Assembly: GCA_002307905.1 (NCBI GenBank)
Contig: DBUL01000149.1
Location: forward strand, 496-14,121
Source of the DNA: Rhizobiaceae bacterium UBA1291
GTDB lineage: Bacteria; Pseudomonadota; Alphaproteobacteria; Rhizobiales; Rhizobiaceae
Direction: 5' to 3'
DNA: 13,626 nucleotides
The first letter of the stretch is position 1. Every line of letters starts with the position of its first letter. Positions 1 to 5,894 of this stretch are shown piece after piece. Under the pieces are notes generated by a model. It saw only the letters and a program-made list of their open reading frames with translations. It made no database searches and was not told where the DNA came from. A program made the position numbers and the translations under genes.

Positions 1-867
1 ATCACGCAGCACGGTAAAGATCACCGCGCCGAACACACCGCCATAAAGATAGCCGACGCCGCCGATCACCAGGACCAGAAGCACGTCGGCAGAGCGGTGG
101 AAGGCGAGCACGTCGGGCGAGACGAAACTCGTCGTCTGGGTCAGAAGCGCGCCCGCAATGCCGGCATAGGCTGCCGACAGGGTGTAGATGGCGACGATCC
201 GGCGGGTGGGCGAGATGCCGAGCATGGAGGCGCGCCGCTGGTTGCGCTTGATCGCTTTCAGGGACAGGCCGAAGGGCGAATGAACGATGCGGCGCGCGAT
301 GAAGGTCAGTACCATCAGCACCACGAGCGCGTAGATGTATCCGTTGCGGCCCCAGAGGTCGAACTCGAAGATCCCGAGAATAGGCGCGATGGTCACGCCG
401 CTGAGACCATCCGCACCGCCGGTCAGCCAAGTCGCCTGGTTGGCGACCTCCGCCAGCAGCATGGCGACGCCGAAGGTCGTCATCAGCCGGGTGAGATCGG
501 AGCCGCGCAGCACCAGGAAGCTGGTGACGAAGCCGAACGCCCCGCTGACCAGTCCGGCGACCACAAGGCCGGCAACGGGCTCGGAGACGTAATCGCGGGC
601 GAAAAGCCCCGCTGCATAGGCACCCAGTCCGAAGAAGGCGGTGTGGCCGAGCGAGACGATGCCGGCATAACCGAGGATCAGGTCGAGCGAGATGGCAAAT
701 AGTGCCAGGATGGCGATCTCGGTCAGGATCAGCATCTTGGACGGCAGAATGAAGACCATCGCCACCGCCAGCAGCCACAATGCGATTTCCCAGAGGCGCC
801 AGCGGTTGGCCTGCTTGAGTAGTGCCTGTGCTGTCTCGACGGCGGAGGGGTTTGCACCGGCGCTCAT
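1..867 (-). CDS. livM: LivM-type branched-chain amino acid ABC transporter permease (3' end cut by window edge)
   Basis: Inner-membrane permease of a HAAT-family ABC importer, which would pair with the LivH-type permease encoded just upstream. The reading frame is open for 289 codons from ATG at 867 to the window edge, so the C-terminus is missing. The translation begins MSAGANPSAVETAQ, followed by hydrophobic segments and the family motif GYAGIVSLGHTAFFGLGAY near residues 70-90. Further on comes the cytoplasmic ATPase-contact loop (LKAIKRNQRRASMLGISPTR), then a glycine-rich VIGGVGYLYGGVFG stretch typical of LivM. The ATG overlaps the livH stop as ATGA, implying translational coupling. The substrate could be branched-chain amino acids, other amino acids, or aromatic or amide compounds; the sequence does not decide. 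The ATPases (livG, livF) are expected beyond position 1 but are not visible. Confidence 0.93.
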   Translation of the reverse strand, partial: MSAGANPSAVETAQALLKQANRWRLWEIALWLLAVAMVFILPSKMLILTEIAILALFAISLDLILGYAGIVSLGHTAFFGLGAYAAGLFARDYVSEPVAGLVVAGLVSGAFGFVTSFLVLRGSDLTRLMTTFGVAMLLAEVANQATWLTGGADGLSGVTIAPILGIFEFDLWGRNGYIYALVVLMVLTFIARRIVHSPFGLSLKAIKRNQRRASMLGISPTRRIVAIYTLSAAYAGIAGALLTQTTSFVSPDVLAFHRSADVLLVLVIGGVGYLYGGVFGAVIFTVLRD

Positions 868-1724
868 CGGCCGCCCTCGCGCGCGAACAGTCCGTATGGC
901 CGCAGGATCAGCATGATGATCATCACGGCATAGATGATGAACGAGCCCAGTTGCGGCACGTAATACTTGCCGCCCACGTCGGCGATGCCGAGCAGGAGCG
1001 CGGCAATGAATGGGCCGGTGATCGAGGACGTGCCGCCCACGGTGACGACGATCATGAAATAGATCAGGAATTTGAGCGGGAAATTCGGATCAAGGCCGAG
1101 GAGGTCGACACCCAGTGCCCCGCCGAGACCGGCAAGGCCAGAGCCGAGAGCGAAAGTCAGCGCGAAGATCACCGAGACATTGATGCCCAGTCCGCGCGCG
1201 ACCCGTCCATCATCGACGGCGGCGCGCAACTGGCTGCCGAACCGGGTGCGCGTCAGCGCGAGTTGCAGCGCGACGGTGAGCACGGCGCAAAGTACGATGA
1301 TGAACAGCCTGTAGCGCCCGACACCAATGCCGAGGAACTCGAAGCGTCCGCGCAGGAGCGGCGGCAGGTTGATCATCTGCTGTTGGCCACCCATGAAATA
1401 GTCGACCGCTGCGATCGACATGAAAACCAGGCCGATCGAGAACAGCACCTGGTCGAGATGCGAGACGCCGTAGAGATGTCTGTAGAGCGTACGCTCCAGC
1501 ACCGCCCCGGCCAGCGCGGTGACGAGGAAGGCCGCAGGCAGGCACCAATAGAACGAAATGCCGTAGCGGTTCATCAGGATCACTGTGACGTAACCGCCCG
1601 CCATGGCGAAGGCGCCATGGGCGAGATTGACGAAATTCATCAGTCCAAGCGTCAGCGAAAGACCGCAGGCAAGCACGAAAAGAAGCATGCCATAGGCTAT
1701 GCCGTCGAAGAGGATTGTCAGCAT
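864..1724 (-). CDS. livH: LivH-type branched-chain amino acid ABC transporter permease
   Basis: Integral membrane permease of 286 residues, a normal length for LivH. It starts MLTILFDGIAYGMLLFVLAC, and the hallmark GLMNFVNLAHGAFAMAGGY follows around residues 27-45. Several more hydrophobic segments precede the cytoplasmic loop GSQLRAAVDDGRVARGLGIN (about residue 165), which would contact the ATPase, and the conserved VTVGGTSSITGPFIAALLLG near residue 233. The ATG at 1724 is chosen because LivH proteins normally begin at this point; an in-frame TTG at 1736 would add only four residues, and neither has a strong ribosome binding site. The gene lies 57 nt after the binding-protein gene, across a hairpin, and overlaps livM by 4 nt. 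Family assignment is firm; the substrate is inferred only from family. Confidence 0.94.
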   Translation of the reverse strand: MLTILFDGIAYGMLLFVLACGLSLTLGLMNFVNLAHGAFAMAGGYVTVILMNRYGISFYWCLPAAFLVTALAGAVLERTLYRHLYGVSHLDQVLFSIGLVFMSIAAVDYFMGGQQQMINLPPLLRGRFEFLGIGVGRYRLFIIVLCAVLTVALQLALTRTRFGSQLRAAVDDGRVARGLGINVSVIFALTFALGSGLAGLGGALGVDLLGLDPNFPLKFLIYFMIVVTVGGTSSITGPFIAALLLGIADVGGKYYVPQLGSFIIYAVMIIMLILRPYGLFAREGGR

Positions 1725-1740
1725 GGTCACTCGCAATGGC

Positions 1741-1768
1741 GTGGAAGGCCTTGGCGCCGGCCCTCCAC
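1741..1768 (-). promoter_or_regulatory. Intercistronic hairpin between binding-protein gene and livH
   Basis: In the minus-strand transcript GUGGAGGGCC can pair with GGCCUUCCAC over 10 bp (one G-U) around an 8-nt loop. It sits 13 nt after the binding-protein stop codon and 16 nt before the livH ATG, with no U tract. Such hairpins after periplasmic binding-protein genes usually protect the upstream mRNA or attenuate transcription, so that binding protein exceeds permease. That role is inference from position and structure. Confidence 0.55.
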
Positions 1769-1781
1769 GCGGCTGTGGCGC

Positions 1782-2945
1782 TTAGTTGGCGTTCGGGTCG
1801 CGGATCTTCTCGTAGGTCTTCAGCTCGACATTATAGAGCTCGCCGTCCACTTCCTTCACCTCGCGGATGTAGATGTCCTGGACGATGTCGCGCGTGGACG
1901 GATCGATTGCGATCGGACCGCGCGGGCTCATCCATTCCATGCCCTTCATGGCCTCGATCAGCTTCGTCCCGTCGGTGTCGCCGCCCGTCTTCTCCAATGC
2001 CGCATAGGCGAGATGCATTGCATCATAGCCGCCGACGGACATGAAGTTGGGACGCATGTTGTTATTGGCCTTGCGCACTTGCTCGACGAAGGCCTTGTTT
2101 TCCGGGCTGTCGTGGTTGGCCGAGTAAAAATGCCCGGTCACCACGCCCATCGCCGGATCGCCGATGCCGTTGAGCAGGTCGTCGTCCGTCACGTCGCCGG
2201 TGGCGATCAGCTTGATCCCGGCTTCCTTCAGGCCGCGATCGGTGAACTGCTTCATGAAGAGCGAGCCGACGCCCGAAGGCACGAAGACGAAGACCGCATC
2301 GGGCTTCGCGTCGCGCACGCGCTGCAGGAAGGGCGCGAAGTCCGGGTTCTGCAGCGGCACGCGGACCGCCTCGACGATCTCGCCGCCTTCCTTCTTGAAC
2401 TGGTCGGTGAAGCCCTTCTCGATGTCATGGCCGGGGCCGTAGTCCGTCACCAGCGTGACGACGCGCTTCAGTCCGTTCTCCACCGCCCAGGTCGCAACCG
2501 GCACCGCGGATTGGGGGCCTGCCATGCTGGTGCGGACAAAATAGTCAGACTGTTTCATGATCGCCGATGTCGTCGCCGAGGTGATGATCGCCGGCACCTT
2601 GGCTTGATTGAGTACCGGGGCCACCGACATGGCAAGCGGGGTCAGCCCGAAGCCCGTGAGGATGGACACGCCCTCATTGACGACGAGTTCCTGCGCAATG
2701 CGACGTGTCTGGTCGCCGGTGCCGGCATCGTCGCGCAGCACAAGCTCGATCTTCTTGCCGGCGACGGTGTCGCCGTTGAGCGCCATGTAGGCGCGAACAC
2801 CTGCTTCTACCTGCCTGCCGGTCGAGGCGAACGGGCCGGTCATCGGCAGGATCAGTCCGATCTTGACCGTGTCCTGCGCCAGTGCCGATCCCGCAGCCAG
2901 CATCGAAAGCAGAGTGCCGGCGATGAAAACTCTTCTGGTAACCAT
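1782..2945 (-). CDS. Periplasmic branched-chain amino acid-type ABC transporter substrate-binding protein
   Basis: A type I periplasmic binding protein (Peripla_BP_6/LivJ-like) of 387 residues that should capture the ligand for the LivHM permeases. Residues 1-23 are a signal peptide: basic MVTRR, a hydrophobic core, and a probable cleavage site after ALA, before QDTVKIG. The mature protein opens with the family signature VKIGLILPMTGPFASTGRQ. Further family segments are LVLRDDAGTGDQTRRIAQEL and the C-terminal FMSVGGYDAMHLAYAALEKTGG. The start at 2945 is set by the signal peptide and by a strong GGGAGGAG ribosome binding site 5 nt upstream. The frame stays open to an ATG at 3059, but that ATG lies upstream of the likely transcription start and would bury the signal peptide. 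It is the first gene of the liv-type operon. The ligand is unknown; relatives bind amino acids, aromatic acids or amides. Confidence 0.93.
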   Translation of the reverse strand: MVTRRVFIAGTLLSMLAAGSALAQDTVKIGLILPMTGPFASTGRQVEAGVRAYMALNGDTVAGKKIELVLRDDAGTGDQTRRIAQELVVNEGVSILTGFGLTPLAMSVAPVLNQAKVPAIITSATTSAIMKQSDYFVRTSMAGPQSAVPVATWAVENGLKRVVTLVTDYGPGHDIEKGFTDQFKKEGGEIVEAVRVPLQNPDFAPFLQRVRDAKPDAVFVFVPSGVGSLFMKQFTDRGLKEAGIKLIATGDVTDDDLLNGIGDPAMGVVTGHFYSANHDSPENKAFVEQVRKANNNMRPNFMSVGGYDAMHLAYAALEKTGGDTDGTKLIEAMKGMEWMSPRGPIAIDPSTRDIVQDIYIREVKEVDGELYNVELKTYEKIRDPNAN

Positions 2946-2950
2946 GTATA

Positions 2951-2958
2951 CTCCTCCC
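2951..2958 (-). promoter_or_regulatory. Strong ribosome binding site of the binding-protein gene
   Basis: The minus strand reads GGGAGGAG followed by 5 nt and ATG. It is among the best Shine-Dalgarno matches in the window and fixes the start of the binding protein at 2945. The spacer contains GTATAC, the core of the palindrome found at the upstream promoter. Confidence 0.8.
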
Positions 2959-3060
2959 GTTGATCTTGTTCGCCTTCCCAAGGCCGTATCCGCTGCAGTG
3001 CAACGTTTCTCGTCACTCCCAAGACGAGGGGCCGCTGCACGAAAATCGCATCCCGGCATT

Positions 3061-3072
3061 TATGTATACATA
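3061..3072. promoter_or_regulatory. Perfect 12-bp palindrome TATGTATACATA, candidate operator
   Basis: TATGTATACATA is its own reverse complement and overlaps the proposed -10 box of the liv-type operon, a position suited to repression. TGTATACA-centred palindromes resemble operators described for some FCD-type GntR repressors; that comparison is from memory. No regulator gene of this type is in the window. A second ATGTATAC occurs at 2944-2951, across the start codon. Confidence 0.45.
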
Positions 3073-3090
3073 TATCGCAGCCAGCTACAA
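3063..3090 (-). promoter_or_regulatory. Candidate sigma-70 promoter for the liv-type operon
   Basis: On the minus strand, TTGTAG (3090-3085) and TATACA (3068-3063) are separated by 16 nt and could form -35 and -10 elements. Transcription would start near 3056, giving a leader of about 110 nt before the ATG at 2945. The leader can form two small hairpins (3009-3028 and 2972-2984). This is motif reading only. Confidence 0.4.
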
Positions 3091-3151
3091 GGCGGACGAA
3101 CTTGCAATAGGCATTCGCAGCTTCGTCTGACGGCACTCGACAGCTTGGCAC

Positions 3152-3183
3152 GCCCGGCCTTCGGGGGCCGGGCTCGTTTTTCT
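3152..3183 (+). terminator. Intrinsic terminator facing the plus strand, without an evident gene
   Basis: GCCCGGCC at 3152-3159 pairs perfectly with GGCCGGGC at 3166-3173 around a TTCGGG loop, followed by TCG and five Ts at 3177-3181. The T run is on the plus strand, so classical termination applies to plus-strand transcripts. In the minus direction the hairpin follows the aldehyde dehydrogenase gene but has no U tract, so there it could at most stabilise the 3' end. No plus-strand protein gene precedes it. Confidence 0.65.
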
Positions 3184-3197
3184 AGTGGCCCGGCGGC

Positions 3198-4625
3198 TCA
3201 ATCGCCGTAGCCGACGATGCCCTTGATCTCAAGGAAGTCGTGAATGCCCCAATCGGCGTATTCACGACCGTTGCCCGATTGCTTGTAGCCGCCGAACGGG
3301 GCGTGCGTATCCCAGTCCGGATAGTTAAGATAGACCGAGCCCGCCCGCATTTCGAGCGCCACGGCCCGAGCATGCTCGATGTTCTGCGACTGCACGTAGG
3401 CGGCAAGGCCGTAGACCGTGTCGTTGGCAATGGCGATCGCCTCTTCCTCGGTCTTGTAGGGTAGGATTGACAGGACCGGGCCGAAGATTTCCTCGCGGGC
3501 GATGGTCATGTCGTTGGTGACGTTGCCGAACACCGTCGGGCGGACATAGTAGCCACGGTTGAGTCCCTCGGGACGGCCAAGGCCACCGGTGACGAGGGTC
3601 GCCCCTTCCTTAATGCCGGTCTCGATCAGGCGCTGGATCTTGTCGAACTGCAATTGAGAAACGACCGGGCCGAGATCGGTGTCCTCGGCGGCAGGGCTGC
3701 CGACCTTGTGGGCTTCGGCGGCGGCCTTGGCAAACCTCAGCGCTTCCTCATGGCGATCGGCCGGAACCAGCATGCGGGTGGGCGCGTCGCATGACTGGCC
3801 GGAATTGCCGAAGCAGCCGCGCACACCCTTCCTGACGGCGCGCTCGAGGTCGGCGTCGGGCAATATGATATTGGCCGATTTTCCGCCGAGTTCCTGGGCG
3901 ACGCGCTTGACGGTGTCGGCGGCGGTCTTGGCGACGATGATGCCGGCGCGGGTAGAGCCGGTGAAGGACACCATGACGACATCCGGGTGCCCGGCCATGA
4001 CCTGACCGACATCGGGACCGTTACCGTTGACGAGGTTGAACACACCCTTCGGCACGCCGGCCTCTTCCATGATCTCGGCCCAAACGATGCCGGAGATCGG
4101 GGCGATTTCCGATGGCTTCAATACCACGGCGCAGCCGGCGGCAATCGCCGGCGCGACCTTGCAGACAATCTGGTTGAGCGGCCAGTTCCAGGGCGTGATC
4201 AGCGCGCAGACGCCGATCGGTTCCTTAACCACAGTGGTCGAGCCGCGCTTTTCGGAGAACGTGTAGTTCTCCAGCGCCTCGATCGTGGATTCCATATGCG
4301 CACGGCCGGCCCCGGCCTGGGCGTCGCGGGCAAAGGACAGCGGCGCACCCATTTCATTGGAAACGGCAACCGCGATGTCGTCGAAACGGGCATTGTAGAC
4401 TTCGAGGATCTTTCTCAGCAGCGCCAGACGCTCTGCAACCGAGGTCTTGGAAAAGCTGGAGAATGCCTTCTTGGCGGCGGCGACGGCCTTGTCGACATCA
4501 GCCTTCGAGCCGAGAGAAATCTGGGTGTAGGCCTCTTCGGTCGCCGCATTGATGACATCGAGCGTGGCCGGCACGGCCGGATCGATCCAGGCGCCGTCGA
4601 TGTAGAACTTAAGGTGATGGGACAT
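3198..4625 (-). CDS. NAD(P)-dependent aldehyde dehydrogenase
   Basis: A 475-residue ALDH-superfamily enzyme that should oxidise an aldehyde to its carboxylic acid in the cytoplasm with NAD+ or NADP+. The catalytic set is complete: Asn147 in TPWNWP, Lys170 in LKPSE, the FTGSTRAG cofactor motif at 221-228, general-base Glu245 in QELGG, nucleophile Cys279 in GNSGQSCDAPTR, and Glu379 in EEIFGP. Length is normal for the family. ATG at 4625 is preceded by TCTGGAG at suitable spacing. It is transcribed as a single gene divergently from mogA, with 252 nt separating it from the liv-type operon in the same direction. That distance and the operon's own promoter suggest separate transcription, though a functional link to the imported substrate is possible. 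The aldehyde substrate cannot be told from the sequence. Confidence 0.93.
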   Translation of the reverse strand: MSHHLKFYIDGAWIDPAVPATLDVINAATEEAYTQISLGSKADVDKAVAAAKKAFSSFSKTSVAERLALLRKILEVYNARFDDIAVAVSNEMGAPLSFARDAQAGAGRAHMESTIEALENYTFSEKRGSTTVVKEPIGVCALITPWNWPLNQIVCKVAPAIAAGCAVVLKPSEIAPISGIVWAEIMEEAGVPKGVFNLVNGNGPDVGQVMAGHPDVVMVSFTGSTRAGIIVAKTAADTVKRVAQELGGKSANIILPDADLERAVRKGVRGCFGNSGQSCDAPTRMLVPADRHEEALRFAKAAAEAHKVGSPAAEDTDLGPVVSQLQFDKIQRLIETGIKEGATLVTGGLGRPEGLNRGYYVRPTVFGNVTNDMTIAREEIFGPVLSILPYKTEEEAIAIANDTVYGLAAYVQSQNIEHARAVALEMRAGSVYLNYPDWDTHAPFGGYKQSGNGREYADWGIHDFLEIKGIVGYGD

Positions 4626-4975
4626 GCTGAACTCCAGACATTGGTGGGGTTGGCGAGGCGGACGTCGTCCGCAAATTCTGCCCGTATCGCCAGGGCCGGC
4701 GGTCCTTGTGCCGATTAATAACCGGGTCGATGGCGTCCTTGCCTCCCGTCGTCGCGATTCATCGGATCGTACACTTCATAACGCTTGCTGGGGGAGGCTT
4801 CCAGTGCGCGTTCCTGGTTGAGCGGCGCGGCCTCTTCACCTTATGCTGCGGAAGGAGCCGTCGACAGGCTTGCACGCGGCGCTCCTGAGTGTAAACCCAG
4901 GGTCAATCGTTTGGACACTGATGCGACGCCGTCGGTAACGTCGTGCCGCAGATGTCCATTCTCGGAGTGTCAAAC
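4626..4975. other. 350-nt divergent intergenic region between the aldehyde dehydrogenase gene and mogA
   Basis: This region must hold the promoters of both divergent genes, but I see no element close enough to consensus to assign. It contains the inverted repeat GCGGAC-GTC-GTCCGC at 4658-4672, which falls 33 nt upstream of the aldehyde dehydrogenase ATG and could be an operator or a leader hairpin. I found no convincing protein gene, tRNA, sigma-54 promoter or ModE-like box. A weak TTGCAC/TAAACC pair upstream of mogA is not strong enough to call. Confidence 0.5.
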
Positions 4976-5497
4976 ATGAAGATTGCCATCGTCACCGTGT
5001 CCGACCGCGCCAGCCGGGGCGAATACGAAGATCAAAGCGGCCCGGCCATCGAGACGTGGCTTGGTGAGGTGATCACTTCGCCCTACGAGACCGTCAAGAG
5101 CGTCATACCCGATGGCGTTGCCTCGGTGCGCGACACGCTTATCGCGCTCTGCGACGACAGCCAGGTCGACCTGATCCTCACCACTGGCGGGACAGGGCCG
5201 TCGCCGCGCGACGAAACACCGGAGGCCATGCGCGAGGTTCTGGTCAAGGAATTGCCCGGCTTCGGCGAGCAGCTCAGGCGTGCCAGCCTCGAACAGACGC
5301 CGACCGCCATCCTCTCGCGCCAGACGGCTGGCACCCGTGGCAAAACGCTGATCATCAACCTTCCGGGAAAGCCGAGTTCGATCCGTTTCAGTCTCGATAC
5401 GATCTTTGCCGCCGTACCCTACTGCCTCGACCTCATCGAAGCCGGCCGCATCGAGACTGATCCCGCCCGTATAAAGGCTTTCCGCCCCGCTCCTTGA
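4976..5497 (+). CDS. mogA: Molybdopterin adenylyltransferase MogA
   Basis: Cytoplasmic enzyme of molybdenum cofactor synthesis that adenylylates molybdopterin before molybdate insertion. At 173 residues it is a single MoCF-binding (MogA/MoaB) domain. Visible hallmarks are the N-terminal KIAIVTVSDRASRGEYED, the molybdopterin-binding TTGGTGPSPRDETPEA at 69-84, PGFGEQLR near 94-101, PTAILSRQ near 109-116, and NLPGKPSSI at 128-136. Asp46 in IPDG and Asp79 in PRDETP match the two catalytic aspartates of E. coli MogA (Asp49 and Asp82, from memory). ATG at 4976 is preferred over the in-frame GTG at 4943, because the family starts MKI-IVTVSDRAS and GGAG lies 8 nt upstream. It is the only plus-strand gene, stands alone, and is convergent with the DUF4387 gene. 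A MoaB-type paralogue is the alternative, but the MogA motifs fit better. Confidence 0.92.
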   Translation: MKIAIVTVSDRASRGEYEDQSGPAIETWLGEVITSPYETVKSVIPDGVASVRDTLIALCDDSQVDLILTTGGTGPSPRDETPEAMREVLVKELPGFGEQLRRASLEQTPTAILSRQTAGTRGKTLIINLPGKPSSIRFSLDTIFAAVPYCLDLIEAGRIETDPARIKAFRPAP

Positions 5498-5520
5498 CGG
5501 CAGCCTTGCTGGCGTGCGGA

Positions 5521-5544
5521 CTCCCGCAATCAATGCTGCGGGAG
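5521..5544. terminator. Hairpin between convergent mogA and DUF4387 genes, possible bidirectional terminator
   Basis: CTCCCGCA (5521-5528) and TGCGGGAG (5537-5544) are perfect 8-bp inverted repeats around an 8-nt loop, within the 73-nt gap between two convergent stop codons. Neither side has a T run, so it is not a classical intrinsic terminator. It may mark a 3' end or help separate the two transcripts. Confidence 0.4.
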
Positions 5545-5570
5545 GTGAAACGGTCTCTGAGAGACGGTGC

Positions 5571-5894
5571 TTAGACGTCCCGCACCTCGACATCGAGGAA
5601 GGGTGCGTATTGCTGCGCACCGAAAATGTCGGCGTCGCCCGGGCTGCCGCTCGGGCGGATGCGCAGGATGGTGAACTTGATCGCATAGGCTGGATCGTAT
5701 TCGACGAAGTCGGTGAGCCGTCCCTGGTCGATGCCGAGGATGGCGCAGACCGTTTCGGGCGTCAGGGCGCCGGAGCGCTTCACCTTTTCATAGGTCTCCC
5801 GCTCACGGAAGATGATGTCGAAGGTGATCTTGTCGGTCCCGGCATTCTTGCTGCGGATCGTCTTGGCGAGGTCGGAGAGTTTGGTCACGGTCAT
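5571..5894 (-). CDS. DUF4387 family protein, partner of the AtuA-family protein
   Basis: A 107-residue soluble protein beginning MTVTKLSDLAKTIRSKNAGT. The stretch KNAGTDKITFDIIFRERETYEKVK and the later segment around YDPAYAIKFTILR are typical of DUF4387, a family of unknown function usually found next to AtuA-family genes. There is no signal peptide or membrane segment. The ATG at 5894 overlaps the stop of the upstream AtuA-family gene as ATGA, so the two are probably translationally coupled. An upstream in-frame extension is possible in principle but would lie entirely inside the AtuA-family gene. The fixed pairing with AtuA suggests two parts of one enzyme or complex, which is inference. 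No catalytic residues can be named with confidence. Confidence 0.85.
   Translation of the reverse strand: MTVTKLSDLAKTIRSKNAGTDKITFDIIFRERETYEKVKRSGALTPETVCAILGIDQGRLTDFVEYDPAYAIKFTILRIRPSGSPGDADIFGAQQYAPFLDVEVRDV

Noticed and set aside
692..707. TGGCAC followed by TTTGCC on the minus strand, resembling a sigma-54 promoter
   Set aside because: The GG to GC spacing is two bases short and it lies inside livM.
2..778. A 258-codon minus-strand frame at the left edge
   Set aside because: Out of frame with the true livM reading frame, which starts at 867 and carries the transporter motifs; the translation here is Arg-rich and not membrane-like.
822..2963. A 713-codon open frame on the plus strand, antisense to livH and the binding-protein gene
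   Set aside because: Its product is rich in His, Arg, Asp and Gln without any recognisable domain, and it mirrors three well-recognised minus-strand genes. Long antisense frames are expected in GC-rich DNA.
2946..3059. A 38-codon in-frame N-terminal extension of the binding protein from ATG 3059
   Set aside because: It would put the signal peptide inside the protein, it ignores a strong ribosome binding site for 2945, and it begins upstream of the predicted transcription start.
3146..3161. TGGCACG on the plus strand, resembling a -24 box
   Set aside because: No GC at the required -12 position; the bases belong to the terminator stem.
5550..5570. GTCTC-TGA-GAGAC mini-hairpin after the DUF4387 stop
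   Set aside because: Only 5 bp with a 3-nt loop and no T run; not enough for a terminator call.
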